This document shows positions 26,201 to 41,200 of a DNA stretch of 64,000 bases, one piece after another. Numbering within the stretch: position 1 is the first letter of the stretch; every line of letters begins with the position of its first letter. The translations under genes and the position numbers were made by a program. The DNA is from Dendrophyllia cribrosa (lineage: Eukaryota; Cnidaria; Anthozoa; Scleractinia; Dendrophylliidae): positions 26,879,600-26,943,599 of the forward strand of contig JAJLRJ010000007.1 in assembly GCA_024195265.1 (NCBI GenBank), read 5' to 3'. Under the pieces are notes generated by a model. It had not been told where the DNA came from, did no database searches, and was given only the letters and a program-made list of their open reading frames with translations.

Positions 26201-29200
26201 CTCATTAAGATCGGGTTTTCCAAACCACTGTCACGCTGATGTTTTTTTTTTTCAAAATTGAAGAATTATAAATGAATTTGAGAAGTGGAATGAGGCCCTA
26301 AAGAAACTACCAGGCTTATCCCAGGTTAATTTACATTGGGCGTCCTCGTTAAAAAATAACTTGTTTCGATAAATATGTCAATAAATATGGTTATCGGAGG
26401 ACTAGCTAATGCAAAAAAAATAAACCCACTACTTTGAATTACCTCATATACTATACTAATGCATTTTTGGTTTGGGTCTAAACTGACATCACTTATATAA
26501 TTTTATGTAATAATATCAAACACGAGGAACAGTGTTTCATCAGATTTCCAAACACCGAGAAGTGGGTTGGAGAAACGAGGCACAGCCAAGTTTTTTTTAA
26601 CCCACTTCAAGGTGTTTGGAAATCTGATGAAACACTGTTTCGAGTGTTTGATATAGGGTGCGTTTTTTTGGGAAAATCCAAATCCGGATTTCTGAATCCA
26701 AAAACGGATTTTGCGTTTTTTTGGGCAAATCCAAAAACGGATCATGAATAAAATCCACACTCAGGGTGGATTCTTCGGATCAAATCCAAATCCGGATTTT
26801 TAGATTCGTGATCTGAGCGTTTTTTTGGGAATGGATTCGAAAATAGTACATCTGACAAGCGGTCTTCCGTGCAAATTTACTCGTTCCGTTCGCTGTTTTG
26901 TTTCTTTCACGATTTCATATCATGGGCAATTCAGGTAAGATTTTATTGCTTATATTTTGAAAACTATTTGTCGAGCAGGCTGATAAACACAAGCGAGTCA
27001 AAATAGCTTCATTTGCATACCAACGTTTTTTTTTTACGTTAAATGATCCGTTTTAGGATTTTTCGTTTTTTTGGTCATGAAAAATCCATATGATCCGAGA
27101 TCACAAATCCAATTTCGGATTCTCACAAAAAAAACGCAGCCTATTAGCTTCTCAAACTGATCGATAAATGCGGAGAAAACGAAGGAATAAAATCGCCAAA
27201 ACCTATGCAAATTAAGAAACGATTTTAAAACCTCCTTCAGGGTAGTGATTTCCTTTGTGTTCTCGTCATGAATTATCAATGAGTTTGAAAGATATATATA
27301 CCTGACAAGTACTTGACTTTAGCCATGAGATATAATCCTTCCAGCAAACCAGGGACACTTTTAGTCAATGGATCTAACACAGCAGCACAGCGTTTAAGAA
27401 GAGGTGGTGGTGGCTGACCAGGACTCTGTGCCTGAGTGCAAGACAACAACTGAACTAATGACTGTTTACATGAAAGCAGAGATAAGTTTTGTCCCATGAT
27501 GAAAAATGTTCTGGTTTACATGAGTGGTTTTAATACTGGGATCCAGCGATGACAGTCGTCTCTCCCGAAAAAAATTACATCCCGAACTAGATGAAATTCA
27601 TCTTGCCCATGGAACTTTATCCCAGGAAAAATGCATACATGGAATTTTTCGTCACCTTTCATTAGGACAGCGATAAAATCATCCCGGGACAATACCATGT
27701 GAAAAGCAACAAGGAAATGACTAGATACTGCAATGAACTCATCCCGCGATGAAAGTCAGAAAGTCATGTAAACAGGCCTTAAAGATACTCTCCATCTCCA
27801 ACAGGTTTATGACAATTTTATTTTAAATATTAAAGCTCTCTACAAGTAATTGTAATGCATCTGTCGCAAAGTTTAAATGGTGGTGATGAGAAAGGGAGAG
27901 TTTTAAAATGTACAAACCTCTGTAGGAGCATAGGCAAGGTAGTCGTTAATAATCTGAAGAAGGAAATCGGGGTTTAAGTTGTAGAAATATTTCACTCCAA
28001 GAGCTAGACCCTGTAAAACAAAAACAAAACAATCAGAGATAGTGAAAACAATTAAACCTATCATCGACTTCTTAGATGATAAAGGGATTTATTTGAGTAC
28101 ATAACAACACATGAATACTGTCTCCTCATATCCACTCCCCTTCCCTGATTGTCAAATGAATTTACTGTATAGTTAAACCACCTTGTTCATATGGACACCG
28201 AAAGGACAGAACAAAGTGTCCGTATTATAGAGGTAGGGATTGTACGAATTTTTGTATCTTTAGGACCAAAAGAACTGTCCATTCTGGCGAGGTTTCCGTA
28301 TTATGGAGGTGTTGGTAAGGAGATTTTCAATTGTACTTTCAACAAACCTTGAGAGAGGTAAAATGTGCATCTACAGCTTCATTCAGGAGGTTAATAACTT
28401 CCTCAGCAGGTTTGTTTTTCTTTCTGTACAGTACTGAGCTAAGGTATGATAGTTCCTGTGGAAAGAAAGCTTGCATTTTATCCTGAGGTTTTATGTTACT
28501 TTTGACCATTTTAATTGTGCATATTATTGTGTAACATCACCTCCTTTGATTCATTCAAAAGACAAATCCACAGCATGGACCTATCCCTCGAGCATACATG
28601 CACAAACTGCCTACTTTGCACCACCTGGCCTTTTTATTGTAACTATTGTTATTATTCTATTTAATATTCTGTTACATTATCTTACTATGTTTTCTTAGAT
28701 AGATAGTTAGGTGTCCACAATCAGTAGAGGGTTAACCCTTGGCTATGACTTCTGACACGTTACAGTCAAAATACTCAGCGCGCTCCACTTATCATTTGGG
28801 AATGACTTTCATTAATTGGGAAAGGATTGCATTATTGAATCAAAATTCGGGTTTGAAATTGATTATTGGAATCTTCCAACGGTAGGTAGTAACGGCAGTG
28901 GCGTTGGTGGTGGTGGCATCGGTGGCGGTGACGATGATGATGATGATGTTGACGATGATGATGATGACGAAGATGATGATTCATGGTATAATTTATGTTG
29001 ATGCAAATGCAATTTTCATTCTGTCGTGACTGTTTGATGAAGAAAAAAATCTGAGACCCTGACAGGAATTGAACCTATGACCTTCCATACAACAGTTGGA
29101 TGCTCTATCCACTGAGCTACAAGAGACTTGTGGTGAGCTGGGCCACTTAATTACTAGGTTCATATATGACATACATTCTGCTTAATGCTAGGATCAGCAA

Positions 29201-32200
29201 TCAAAAGCATCATGACAAGTTGTGATAAATAATTAGAAACTGATGGCAGATTTTAAGCTTGGTAATGAAATGAGAAAGATTGAACATTACATCTTTGTTA
29301 TTTCATTACCAAGATAAAATTTACCATCTTTCCATATTAATCAAAAGAGGACTTTGTTTGATTTTTAGGGACAATGAGAGGATCATAGGAATATGTTCAA
29401 TTCATATGACAATATTAAATTCAATAACTTTAAAAAAAGAGCTAATTTTAACAATTTTACAGACAGTTTGCTTGGTGGGAGAACTTTGTGGACACAAAAC
29501 TTACAGATGATTTTCCGATGGACTGTTGTATTTCATTAAGAAACTCCAGTTGCTGTTCAGCATCTTCAACCATTCCCTCTATCAGCTGACATTTGATGAT
29601 ACCTGATAAAGAAAATTATTACAATAAATAATACACTTAGAGCACTTCCTCTGACTACAGTACCGGGCAAATGTAAGTTGACAGTCTCTTTCGAGTCGAG
29701 TCGAGTCGAGTCGAGGATCGAGACTCGATCCTCAATCCTCGATCCTTGCGAGGATCGAGCATCGAGGATCGAGTTGGGTTTCGAGTCTTTCGAGTCAAGC
29801 ATGGAGACTCGAAAGAATCGAGGAAGTAATGAGCTTGTCGCTTGACCGATTCCTCGAGAAAATAATCAAATGCACCGCACTTCAGAGAAAGTGGTAATAG
29901 TTATTCGAGAACGTAAACTTCGATGCTTTAATGATAAGTTTTTTCATTGCACTGCTTGTGAAGTACTGTCGAGATGTTTCACAAAGTTAAATTGCATTAC
30001 GCAGGTTTCATGGCTTTCACGTGAAAGTTTACTGATGGAAAACTCATGAGGAAAGTTTATTCAAGTTCCCACATGTTAAAATATTACCAAAGTTAATTTT
30101 GCTAAATGCTTTGAGTTGGGAGAGCATCTGTAAAGTTGCAGTGGTTCTTGCTTCTTTTATTTTCTTTTAATCAGTGTCCTGTAATCAACCAAAAATTAAG
30201 AAAAGCATGCAAAGCACTGGCCATTTTTTCATGCTTGCAGAAAACAGTAGTCACAACAAGAAATGCTCAAGATTGTTACTATGAAAACCACCCAGCCATT
30301 GAATGGAACCAAATTTACACATCACTGCCCTGCTCAGAATCATTCACTGTCCCACCCACTTTCATTTGATAAATACTGTTAAATTCCTAAGGAATCATTG
30401 TGAAATATTATCACACAAGACCTTTGCACTGTGTTACATTTCATCCTATTTTTGCCAGTTATCAAAGAAAAAACTTTTCATTAAAAAACAGTAACAAGGT
30501 TTCCTCCTTTTTCAATGATTCCATGGTTAATTTTTCGCCATTATCTATTTCTATCTGAGCAGAAATCATACAGCCTTCCACATCCACTATTAACCCATTC
30601 ACTCCTGAGAATTTTTACGTTTTTGAGCGATTTTCTGCATTCACACGCCCTATAGGATTTCGTGACTCCATATTTGAAGTTACCATTGAAAGTGCTGCTG
30701 TTCTAAAACACTGAAGGGTCCAGTTTACTGAAAACGTCATTGTGACGATCTCATTTTGCTTCGTTGATTTGCAATAAAGGGTCCAATATGAATTATCTAC
30801 GATTTTTGGTAAGTTCACAGCCATTTTTCATCTTTAGTAGCTGCCTGGTGAGCATCATTAAGCTTGGAGGTAGTTCAGAGTCCACTTCTCAATGAAGCGA
30901 GTTAGTTGTTGTACTTCGTTTACGAATTTGGCTCGTTGCTCGTTGAACTGGAAAAATGGCCGCCTGGAAACGAAGCAGCTTTGGGACTCGACTCTGGATG
31001 AATTTCTCGACCTACCGCGGCATATTTTGGAAGTTGCGACCACAGGAGAACACAACAAGCGCGAAATTTCGGCGGTGGGTCGGAGTGGCTGTGGACTTAG
31101 TATAAATATGAAATGTGTGCGGAAAGAAACGAACGCTGTCAAAATTCTTGGCCATTTCCCAGCATGCAGTGCGGTGGTGATATTGAAAATTGAGGCAAGG
31201 TCAGTATGCATTAGAACGAGAGGCTAGAGCTCGGCCCGAGCAACGAATAAGAGCAAAAAAATTCACTGCTAAGCTAGGACTAGGACTGAATTTTGCTGTG
31301 AATGTTGACTTTTGGGTTTGCCATGATGATTTGAATAAAAAAAACTAAAGGCAAAAACGTGATTTTTGTTGTTTTTCTATGACGTTAAAAACGGTCATTT
31401 TTGTTATTGTCCAAATTCAAACGCTGATATTTTGCAAAAATCGCTGACTTTTTTGTGTTTGTTGGGTATCTCAATTTGAGGACTTTCTAGTCAATGCTCA
31501 GAACTGCTAGTTAGGGCAATGTTCGCGCGATTGAGAAAGTTGCAATTTTTTAAAGCAGTGGAGTATTGTACGGCCGGTTTTGGCCGGTGTAGGAGCGAAT
31601 GGGTTAAAGGGATAGTTTCACGGTTTGGTGCATGTGCACATATTAAAATGCTTTATTCGCTTTCTTACAATTTTATCGGTTGATAAAACCCACTCACTTT
31701 TACTTCAATAATCACATACTATAATTAGTCTAAAATAAGCGAAGGATGACAAAAATTCACAGAAAATTTCAACACATTACACCGACAAAGTCAACACTGA
31801 ATAAAACTTTGACCCGAAGGATTTATTCTATGCTCTGGTGGCTTTCATGGCACACATTTTCACAGACAAATTTCCCACCAGAGTTGTCTTCTCGCTTCTG
31901 ATTTGTCTAAACAATGAAATTAAATGAGTTACGTCATAGCTTGCACATGCGACCAACTGTGAAACCCTCTCTTTAAAAACCCTGTCTGGACTTTGAACCC
32001 AAACCTGATTCCTCAGGAAATAGTCAGCATTTATCAATGCAAGTGGGCGGGGCAGTGAATAAAAGTAGGCAGGGTGGTGATGAATTACAGCTGGCATGCT
32101 TTTGCTTGTTCTATACAAAAAACATTGCAAAAAGGAAGAAGTGACAGTATCTGTCCTAACTTGTCTGCCAACTGAAACACTGATGTCCAGAAATTTGTAA

Positions 32201-35200
32201 ATGCAAAACAACTAACAGTCTTTACAGACCTGTTAATGCTGGCACACTTGTCTCATCAAGTTTCATGCCAGTGCGGAATGCTTTCATCGCTTCCCTGATA
32301 CGATGATGTAAGATGAGCTGATTGCCAAGCTGCAGTTAAATTAAGAAGACAGACATGCATTTAGTGCCCTAAAGTATTTACAGTATGCCTACATGTCTTA
32401 TACTGTGAAAAAACCTTTAATCCTATGCCCATGAAGAATGCAGCCAATCAGAAGACTGGAATGAATGCCACGGGTTGTATTCAACAGTACTTTCCAGCTA
32501 GCTAGAACCCCAAGGAGAGGGGAGCGTCAGTGAACACTGAACCCTCAATATGAAATAGTCATCTGCATTATCTATGGGGACGACGTTGGAGGGAGGGGAG
32601 CAAAACACCTATGTGAGGGGAGGGTCCGAAGATGTGCCGAATCTTTTGTTCAGAGTGTTTCGTATTCACGGGTTGGCTCATAGGAGCCTTTGATTCTCAC
32701 TTTTTTAACTCGTGAAAATGCGAAGCAAGGAACGAGTTGTAGAATAGGGAAAAAATATGCAAATTTTCACTTGGTCGATTGGCTACAAACATTAAGCCTG
32801 CAATGTGTAATGGTCACTTGCCTTACCCATGGAGATGGCGTTGGAGGGAGGGGAAGATGGGGGAGTTGGACGCAGGAGGTAGGGGGTAGGGGGTAGGTGG
32901 AGCAAAATAAAAAATGTATCATATTCACAAGTTGGCTCATAGGAGCCTTTGCAGGGTGGGATGAAAATGAAAAAATCAGCTTGCCCTTTAGGCAAGCTGC
33001 TGCTTTAGTTTACTAGCCCGGAGCTCTGAAGAGCTAGCAGCCCAAAAGTAAATTAATTATTAAAAACAAACAAATTTAAACAAGGGATGAATATTACAAC
33101 AAGAGGCAAAAAATCTCCAACTGTGTTCGCTCCCGACGGCGAATGTTGCGGAATAAATTATAAATTATGAGAAAAACTTATTTTTGCGCTGGTTATGAAA
33201 GTTATGATCGATTGATCAATGAAACTAGTACTCTTATTCAAAGTCTTTCGCCTTTGGATAACGTAAAATATCTTGCAAGCCCTTTCGGAAGTTTGATACA
33301 ACAAAAATAACACATTTTATATTACGTGACTTGCTTGCGAGTATCAAGAGATTAAGGGTGCGTTCCTTTGGGATGATCCGGATCCGGATCACTGATCCAA
33401 GATCACTCGGATCATGAAGCATCAAAGGAACCGACGAATCCACTTTGGACAAGGATTCGTCAGTTCCTTTGATGCGGCATGATCCAAGTGATCTTGGATC
33501 AGTGATCCGGATCCGGATCATCCCAAAGGAACGCACCTTAAATTACGCACGGTGTTCTACGCGTACACGGCAAACGGCAGCTTGCAGTTTCAGATTATCC
33601 TTACTTTTCCTCGAATCGTAAAATAAATCCACTTGAAAAATCGAAGTTAATTCACATGTTCATGAGTTTGAGAAACGTGAAACTACTCACTTTCCCATGG
33701 AAATGGCAAACGGCAGACGGCAAAAATATTTGCCGTTCATGGGAAAAACAATCTATCCAGTATTAACGCAACGACTGCGTCGGCAAATGTTCAAGTTGTC
33801 TAGCTTGTTTAAAGAAAACGGTCTTAATCGACAAGACAGATCCTAACTGGTTTACTTTGAACTTAATACGATGAAAACAACAGCGATTTTAAAGACCAAA
33901 AAGCAGAGGAGTGAGAACACAATTACGGCCGCTACTGTACATGTACATTATAATTATGTACGAAAACGCATCATTCAATTCCATTTCTTTTGTTCGCCGT
34001 TGATATTTTCTTACATTTTTAAAATGTTCCTCACATTCACTTTCACTAGAGAACTGTTTATTACACACTTCTTATTTTAATTCTTAACTTAATGATGAGA
34101 ACAAAATTAAGGCAACAAATACTGCTTGCCCTTCGGGCAAACTCAGACAAAAAGACACTAGCCCGACGGGTCGCTTCACTAGCCCCGGGCTATCGGACAG
34201 CGCTTTTGTCACGCCCTGCTTTGATTATATGACAGTGCTTCTTCAAGTACCGGTAGGAGTATTAATTTTACTGTTATACCGACGTTTCGGCAATGCTGCC
34301 TTCAGGGTACAAAACTATAATAACAATTATATGAACAGAGTCGAAATTTATCAGTTTTTTTCATTTTAGCATTAAGTATCTATGCTGCGCAGGTAATTTC
34401 AATCTTTATCACTCAAGTATTAATTTTACTACATACCAAACCAATGGATAGTGTTTTTTTGCGCACTCTGAACTCGGAATAGTGTTTGCTATTCACCTCC
34501 AGACATTGTTCTGGATTTCCCCATTTGTCAGAAATAAACTGCATTTTTTTTTGTATTTTTGGCTGGCTATCCACTGGTTTATTAATATACTAAAACAATC
34601 ACTATTCACCACCTCCACTTGGGTAAATACATGTAATTGTTGAATATACACTCTTGATAATATTATGTGATTACAGTACCTTGCATAATGTATACAAACT
34701 AAGATGGTGCAGAGTCACAGAAATTTAATAGCAGACCTTTTTAATACATAAATAATGTAATGTTTAAAACGATTGGAAACTGTTTCCAGCTGTTTTTACC
34801 TCTGTCTGATATTCGGCATTATTTGGAGCAAGACTCTGGGCTCTCTCCACAAGAGTGAGCGTTTGTTGTAACACCAGATCATTCCTGCCGCACTAGATAG
34901 AACATTACCATAAACAAATTAAACAAGAGTGAGTGTTTGTTGTCAGTAACACAAATTACAAATTCCATTTTTCAGAGATGGCCTTTAATTTTGGGCTCAT
35001 CAATTTGTGATTGCCCTTATCGTACATTGTAGATGAGTACGACACGCCAACATATCAGCGGTTTCTCGCTTTCTTGACCCTATAGTCTCGTTTTGATGTT
35101 TACGCTTATCATCATCAGAGGTTCTCGTAAACATCAAAACGAGACTATAGGGTCAAAAAAGGGGGAAACCACTGATATGTTGGAGTGGCGTACTCATCTA

Positions 35201-38200
35201 CGATAAGGGCCATTCAGTGCACCATTTTGATGGACCTGTAAGAACAGGTCTTCATATGGTACAATCATTCATATCTACAAATTGCATGGTCCTGCCAGCC
35301 AGTACTGACAAATGGTGAGCAAGCATAGAGACCTAGGACAGGCTCTGGGGTACATTAATTTTTGATCACATTATAGCTCGGTAACAATTTTGTATTAAGC
35401 TTACTATACAAGTAAGAGTCCTTGTAAATCACTTCATGCTTGGAAAACTAGGTACCTACAATTCTCGTCACATTTGTTGGGACACATGTGGGTCTCCTTC
35501 CCTTCTCTGAATGTTGGTTTGACATTTAGTGATCACAGAGCCCCAAAATTCAACATTGGGAGGAAAGGATGCCAACTGTTAAGGTGAATATGTGTTGAGC
35601 ACGAGGTGTCCTAACAAAATGTGACGAGGATTGTAGTTATAATTACCAAGTAGAATTGTTAACTTTTCTGTAGAAATAGATTGAATTTCATGTCTTACCA
35701 GTCTGCTGAATGCCTGGGACAAATCGTGATACAGAAAAGGATTCCTTGGCTCACATCTGTCTACCATCTGAATTAACTCTCCCAGTCGGTCTGATGCCTA
35801 AAGGAATGTTTAGTTAGATTAATAGTGTTAATGATGTTTATGGCTGAAAGCTTTTATACCTTCACACACTTATACCATATATCAACCAAGGTTGGAAGCA
35901 AGCACAAAAAAGCCCTTTTGAAGTTACAGATTTATATTCACAAAGCTTGTAAGGCTTTCAAAGGTCATAATTTTCTTCCAAAGTTCCAACAACTGGATGG
36001 TTTACATGAATGTATCAGATGCAGTTTCTATAAGTTGTGATTACAATGGAGGTATCTTTGGGAGAACTATGCCAGGACCTGAAAACAGAAAACAGACTGT
36101 TTGAACACACTATTAATAAAAAGTAAGCTCACTTTTTTCAGTCCACATAACTATGCACAGTGCACAATTATTTAAAATTTTTATTAACTTAAAATCCTTA
36201 ATTATGACATTGAAACTTTATGCATACTTTCTTCAGTTATTGTTTACCTCACTATATTTTCCCTCCCGACAGAGTGTATACATTACAACCATCCTCTGAG
36301 CTTCAATACAGTTTCTGTTGGTATTCAGTGCCCTAGAAAATGAAAGTAAATAATGAAATAATAAGTCAGAGAAAAAATCTTAACTTAATCTTTTGTTAAT
36401 CTCAAATGAGATTCCATTACAGTCAAACCTTTATGAGGGGGGTGAATAGGTTCAGCAGATTTGGCCTTGAAAAGTGCACAGATTGCGGATTTTGGCGATA
36501 AATTATTAAGCGGATTCGCGGATGAAAATTACCGTGGATCATGGATCAGCCACTTTATTTAACAGCCATGCTCCGTCACGTGTGACCAGTAATCCACAAG
36601 ACTGAAATGAACATTTGAATATTTCTTTGTAATGTCTGAGATTTGAATGAAACCTTGGAGATCTCTGGAAAACACTATTGAAAGTCACGAGTTAACGGAA
36701 AAATAACTTCGCTACATGTACATGTATAGAAAACCTAATTTTGTTCGGATATGTAACATTTCAAATAAAATGATATTTTGTTGCTCTTTGTTTCCGAAAA
36801 TGGGAATGAAACTCCATTCAAATTTTCAAAAATACTGGTCACGCGTGACGGAGCATGGCTGTAACAGAGGTAACCGCTTAAAAAGAGGTCAAGTTTACAG
36901 TAAATGCGGGTAGCGATTTCCTGGGAATTTAATAAGCGACCGCTTAATAGAGGGTGACCGCTTTAAAGAGGACCCGTAATGGCTTAATAGTCATAGAAGG
37001 CCGCTTAATAGAGGTTTGACTGTAGCTAGTTAATACCTGTGTGCTGTCTCAAGTGTTTGATCCCAGTCTTGAAGGGAAAGCTGTAATCTCATTTTTTCAA
37101 TCAATGCAGGTGTAAAGTCTGGATACCCCACTACAGCCTGTGGGTACATATACAGTCACTGATTAATGTTGGGTCTACTGACAGAAAGAATTTCAAAAAG
37201 AAGCCCTAAAAAATGGCCCCTATAATTTACATGTATGTTTATCCCTAGGAGGTAATGAAGGAAGATTTTAAGAAGCAATTTCACAGTTTTTTACTGGCTA
37301 TAAAGTTGGTTTCATCAAAAATTGTTCTACTTCCATTTGACAATTTGAAAGATATATGACATAGATTTCTACCTTTTGTAACATTAAAAAAAAACTCACT
37401 GATAGGTACAACTGAGGAGATTTTGAAACTAAAAACTACAATTTAAGGTAAACAAAAGAACACATTTTTAAGCCCCCAAAAAGTATGATGGGCATCTCCA
37501 TCACTTTCACATTATTTTTTTACATTGTATATGCTATCTTGCGGAAAGGGTGATGGCCAACTTTTTGAAAGGAAAAAACAAAGGGTTGTTCAGACGGTTT
37601 CTCTAATATCGATTTCGTACATATTTAACAATAATATTAAACTAAATTGCCGACAGATATTTTTCTAATAAAAGTATGTGAAAGATACCATTTGTATCTC
37701 AAACTTTGCAAAGTTTTAGATCAAAAATTCACTGAAGAAAACGCGAGAAAATATGCAGTTAAGTTTGCTTATTTGTGCTTTGCTGATGTCCTAAAATTTC
37801 AGAAAGTTTTCATGTGAGCACGTGCAAAATTACTAAAGCCTGGGTCATTAGTGTGTGTGCAGCTAAGTATAAAACTATAGGGAGTCACCTTAAGAATAAA
37901 GTTTCTACAGACCTGATTGATAAGTTCCAAAGCACCACTGAAGTTATTTTTCATCTCAAGATACTTGGCCTGTAATAAAATAGTGTCAGAGTAAGTGATA
38001 TGATCAGATCAAAATTAATTTGATCATATTTTTTGATTCAATTAAGATAATTTTTATCTTAACATAATTGCCTATAACTGAAAAGCAAATTACAGAGTTC
38101 CATTTCACATCCATTTTCAGTGTTACATGCCTACCTTTATCCCTACCCCTACCCCTACACTACCATAAGGAGTGGCTTTTAACTTAAAACAAAAAAAAAA

Positions 38201-41200
38201 ATACAAATCACAACACTCACCTTTCCAAGTAAGGCATCAAGATTTTTCACAACTTCAGACCTAAATAATTTGAAACAGTAAATAAGGAAATGAACCAGTG
38301 CAAACTGTGCAAATAAAAGCAAGCATGAAACATTAATTATTCTATTAATTTAAAAGAAGAAATTATGTTTAAAGTGTTACTAACTAACACTTTAAAAACA
38401 GTCTAAATCTGTGACCCCAGATTCTGGGAAAACTGGAAATTAGAAATTAAAACAATATTGCTTACCCGCTGAGTATTTCATCAAACATTTTGATGCTCTT
38501 TTTAGCATAAGACTCCTTTCCACTGGTTATATCAACCCAGCCACGCAGAAGAAGACCCTGAAAATAAACACACCTTATTTGACGGTCTGACAGATCAGAT
38601 TATACACACAGTTATTAGTCAGGACTTCATAGTCAAATAAAAAAAAACATTTCACTGTCTTACATGTAAAAACAAATTGTAGTTCTCGAACATTGCCATT
38701 TCTGACACCTCTCTAATAAAATCACCTCCCTATTTCAGACAGATATCAATGGCTTGACTTGCCAAATCACACATGTTATGATAGTCTGATAGTTGTGTTT
38801 TGGTCCGCATTTAGAAACGCCCTGTCTCTTGTAGATGACCCTCTCTAATGAATGCACCCCCCCCCCCCCCCCACAAAAAAAAAAAGGAAGTAAAAAATAA
38901 AAGAAAAAATGGGAAAATTCAATAAACACCTCTCTTCAATAAACACCACACTTTAATAAATGCTGCCCCTCCACATCCCAAAGTTCTGCTTGAAAAATAT
39001 GAGCAATACAAAGAAAACTACACAGTGCATGGATGAAACTTTAATTTTAATTTTTGTTCTACCAAACATATATTCAATTTCATGTCCATATTACTGTCAA
39101 TCAAAAGGGGACAAAAAAAAAATAAACATTTCGTACAGTGTAGCTACCACTAGAATACTTAACATAGCACTCAGTCATTGAAAGAGATCAATGGGCATGA
39201 AATACTGTATACTGACTAAATGCAAATAAAAATTTATTACTTCTTTTTCAAGAAGGGTACAGATTCTACACAAGTTTGTTAAATTACACTTCTTATGCCT
39301 GAGCACACAGTTCTTAGTCCAGTGACTTCCAAGAGCTTCTTACAATAATTTGTGACTTATTTTCACATAGAATTAATACCTCTTTATTGCCATTGGCCAT
39401 TTTGATCATTCTGTCGATATACTCTCGTGCCTTGTCATGACGTCCAGTATGCCAAAGGAACATACCAGCAAAGTACAGCGCCATCTCACCACATGACTGT
39501 CGATCCTGCCTTAGCTTGGTCTCCAATTCCTGAACGGCTTCTCTGTCAACAAGTTTTGCCTTCTTGTGAGCATGGATCAATGCCATGGTGGAGCACAACA
39601 GCACATCTGGTTTGTCTTTAATCCCCTCCAACTCTCTAATGGCCTCAGAGGCTCTGTCTGTTAATTAAATAAAACTCGGAGTTATGGTGTGTTCACACTT
39701 GCGCAAAACAAGTCATGTTTACAGTGTAGTCTGATCACAAATGAAACATGTTCCTCTATGAAAAGTGTTCACATCTGGCAACACATTGCATGAATCATGA
39801 TAAAATTGCCAACATGTTTACATGTTTAGTTGAAACATTAACTCTAAACATGTTTCAGTGCTGATGTGAACACAGCATCAGTCTGTCAGGGGTGATCGCC
39901 TGTTTTAGTGTAGTTCTGAAAAGAGCTGTTGTTGTTGATAATAACTGACATTTTGACAACCCGAGCAGAAATAACACTTACATTACATAGATCAAAATGC
40001 ACCAATCACTGACTTAAGTCTCAACAACCAAATACATCATGGAAAAACTGACTAAAGACAGCAATAGCCAGACATTATAAATACTGTCAACTCACAATTC
40101 ACAATTCATATGACTCTGAAGATGACGTCCACTCCTGAAGGTTGTCAAAATGTCAGCCATAGACGAAAACATCAGTTCTTTTCTGAACTACTCTAAGTTA
40201 GTAGTCAACAGACTACTAACTTATTTTTTATATCCCTCGGTATAAAACCATTTTACAAAATAATTGAGGAAAACTGGAGAACTGAAAAGAAAAAAAAACC
40301 CTCATGGCATGGCTGAGAACCAATAAAAAAACTCAACTGACAGTGTAAGTGGCATCTACTCTGGGATTTAAATCCAGGGGACATCAATGGGAGAATATGT
40401 TGACTTAAACTAATTGAAGAGGTCGGGGCATAACCAACCTATGTCGAATTTTAGGCCTTTTCTTTTTCTTGCTCAGATTTGTCCATTTTCGACATGTGAA
40501 CTACAAATTACCTGTATTTGCAAAACATTGTTCAGAATTTTTTCTTTTACCGTCATTTTCGAGAAATAACGTATGCCAAAAAAATTTCTCCATGTGTTCC
40601 ACTGAATCCCACTCGAAAAAGATGAATCCCAAAGTTTCCACAAATTCTTGATTTTATGCTGATTTTTTCACTTCAGATGGCCAAGTTTAAGCTTGTGTGC
40701 CGCAAAATCCCGCTCAAAAAAAAAAAAATCCCGAAGTTCATTCCCTCAAAATCGCTTCATTTTATCACCAATAGTCAGCCACTCATTTTCATGTTAACTC
40801 ACTCACAGACCTTTTAGGAAGCACTCCCGGTCCTCTGCTGCTGGCTCATAGCCTAAACTGCCCACCTTGCCCAATTTCGGCCGGCCAGCAAGAACTCACT
40901 ATGAGCTGCCCAAAGCACATATTGCAAGTGCCCGACCATGACCAAACTGCCACTCTTGCAAAGCATGTTGGGAAATTCCCTGGCAAAACCAAAATGGGGC
41001 TTCCCACCCGAAAATTAAAGAAAACAAGACGCTGTGGGAGCGTATACTTGGGCATCGTTGTATTAGGCATATTGGAGAATAATTGTCTTGGGAATCTGCA
41101 TGCACGTTATTTCACAGTTTGATGATTGGGAGTATTCGGATAGTGTGAGTAGTCTAACAAAGAAGCGCGTTAACCGTCTAAAACAAGAAGACACAGTACA

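Noticed and set aside
14862..29132. Functional tRNA genes at 14862-14945 and 29050-29132
   Set aside because: A- and B-box-like segments are present but the acceptor arms do not pair, so they are SINE heads or pseudogenes.
30858..31227. 111-117-codon frames on both strands
   Set aside because: Lie inside the TTAACCCATTCACTCC element, lack recognisable domains and mirror each other.
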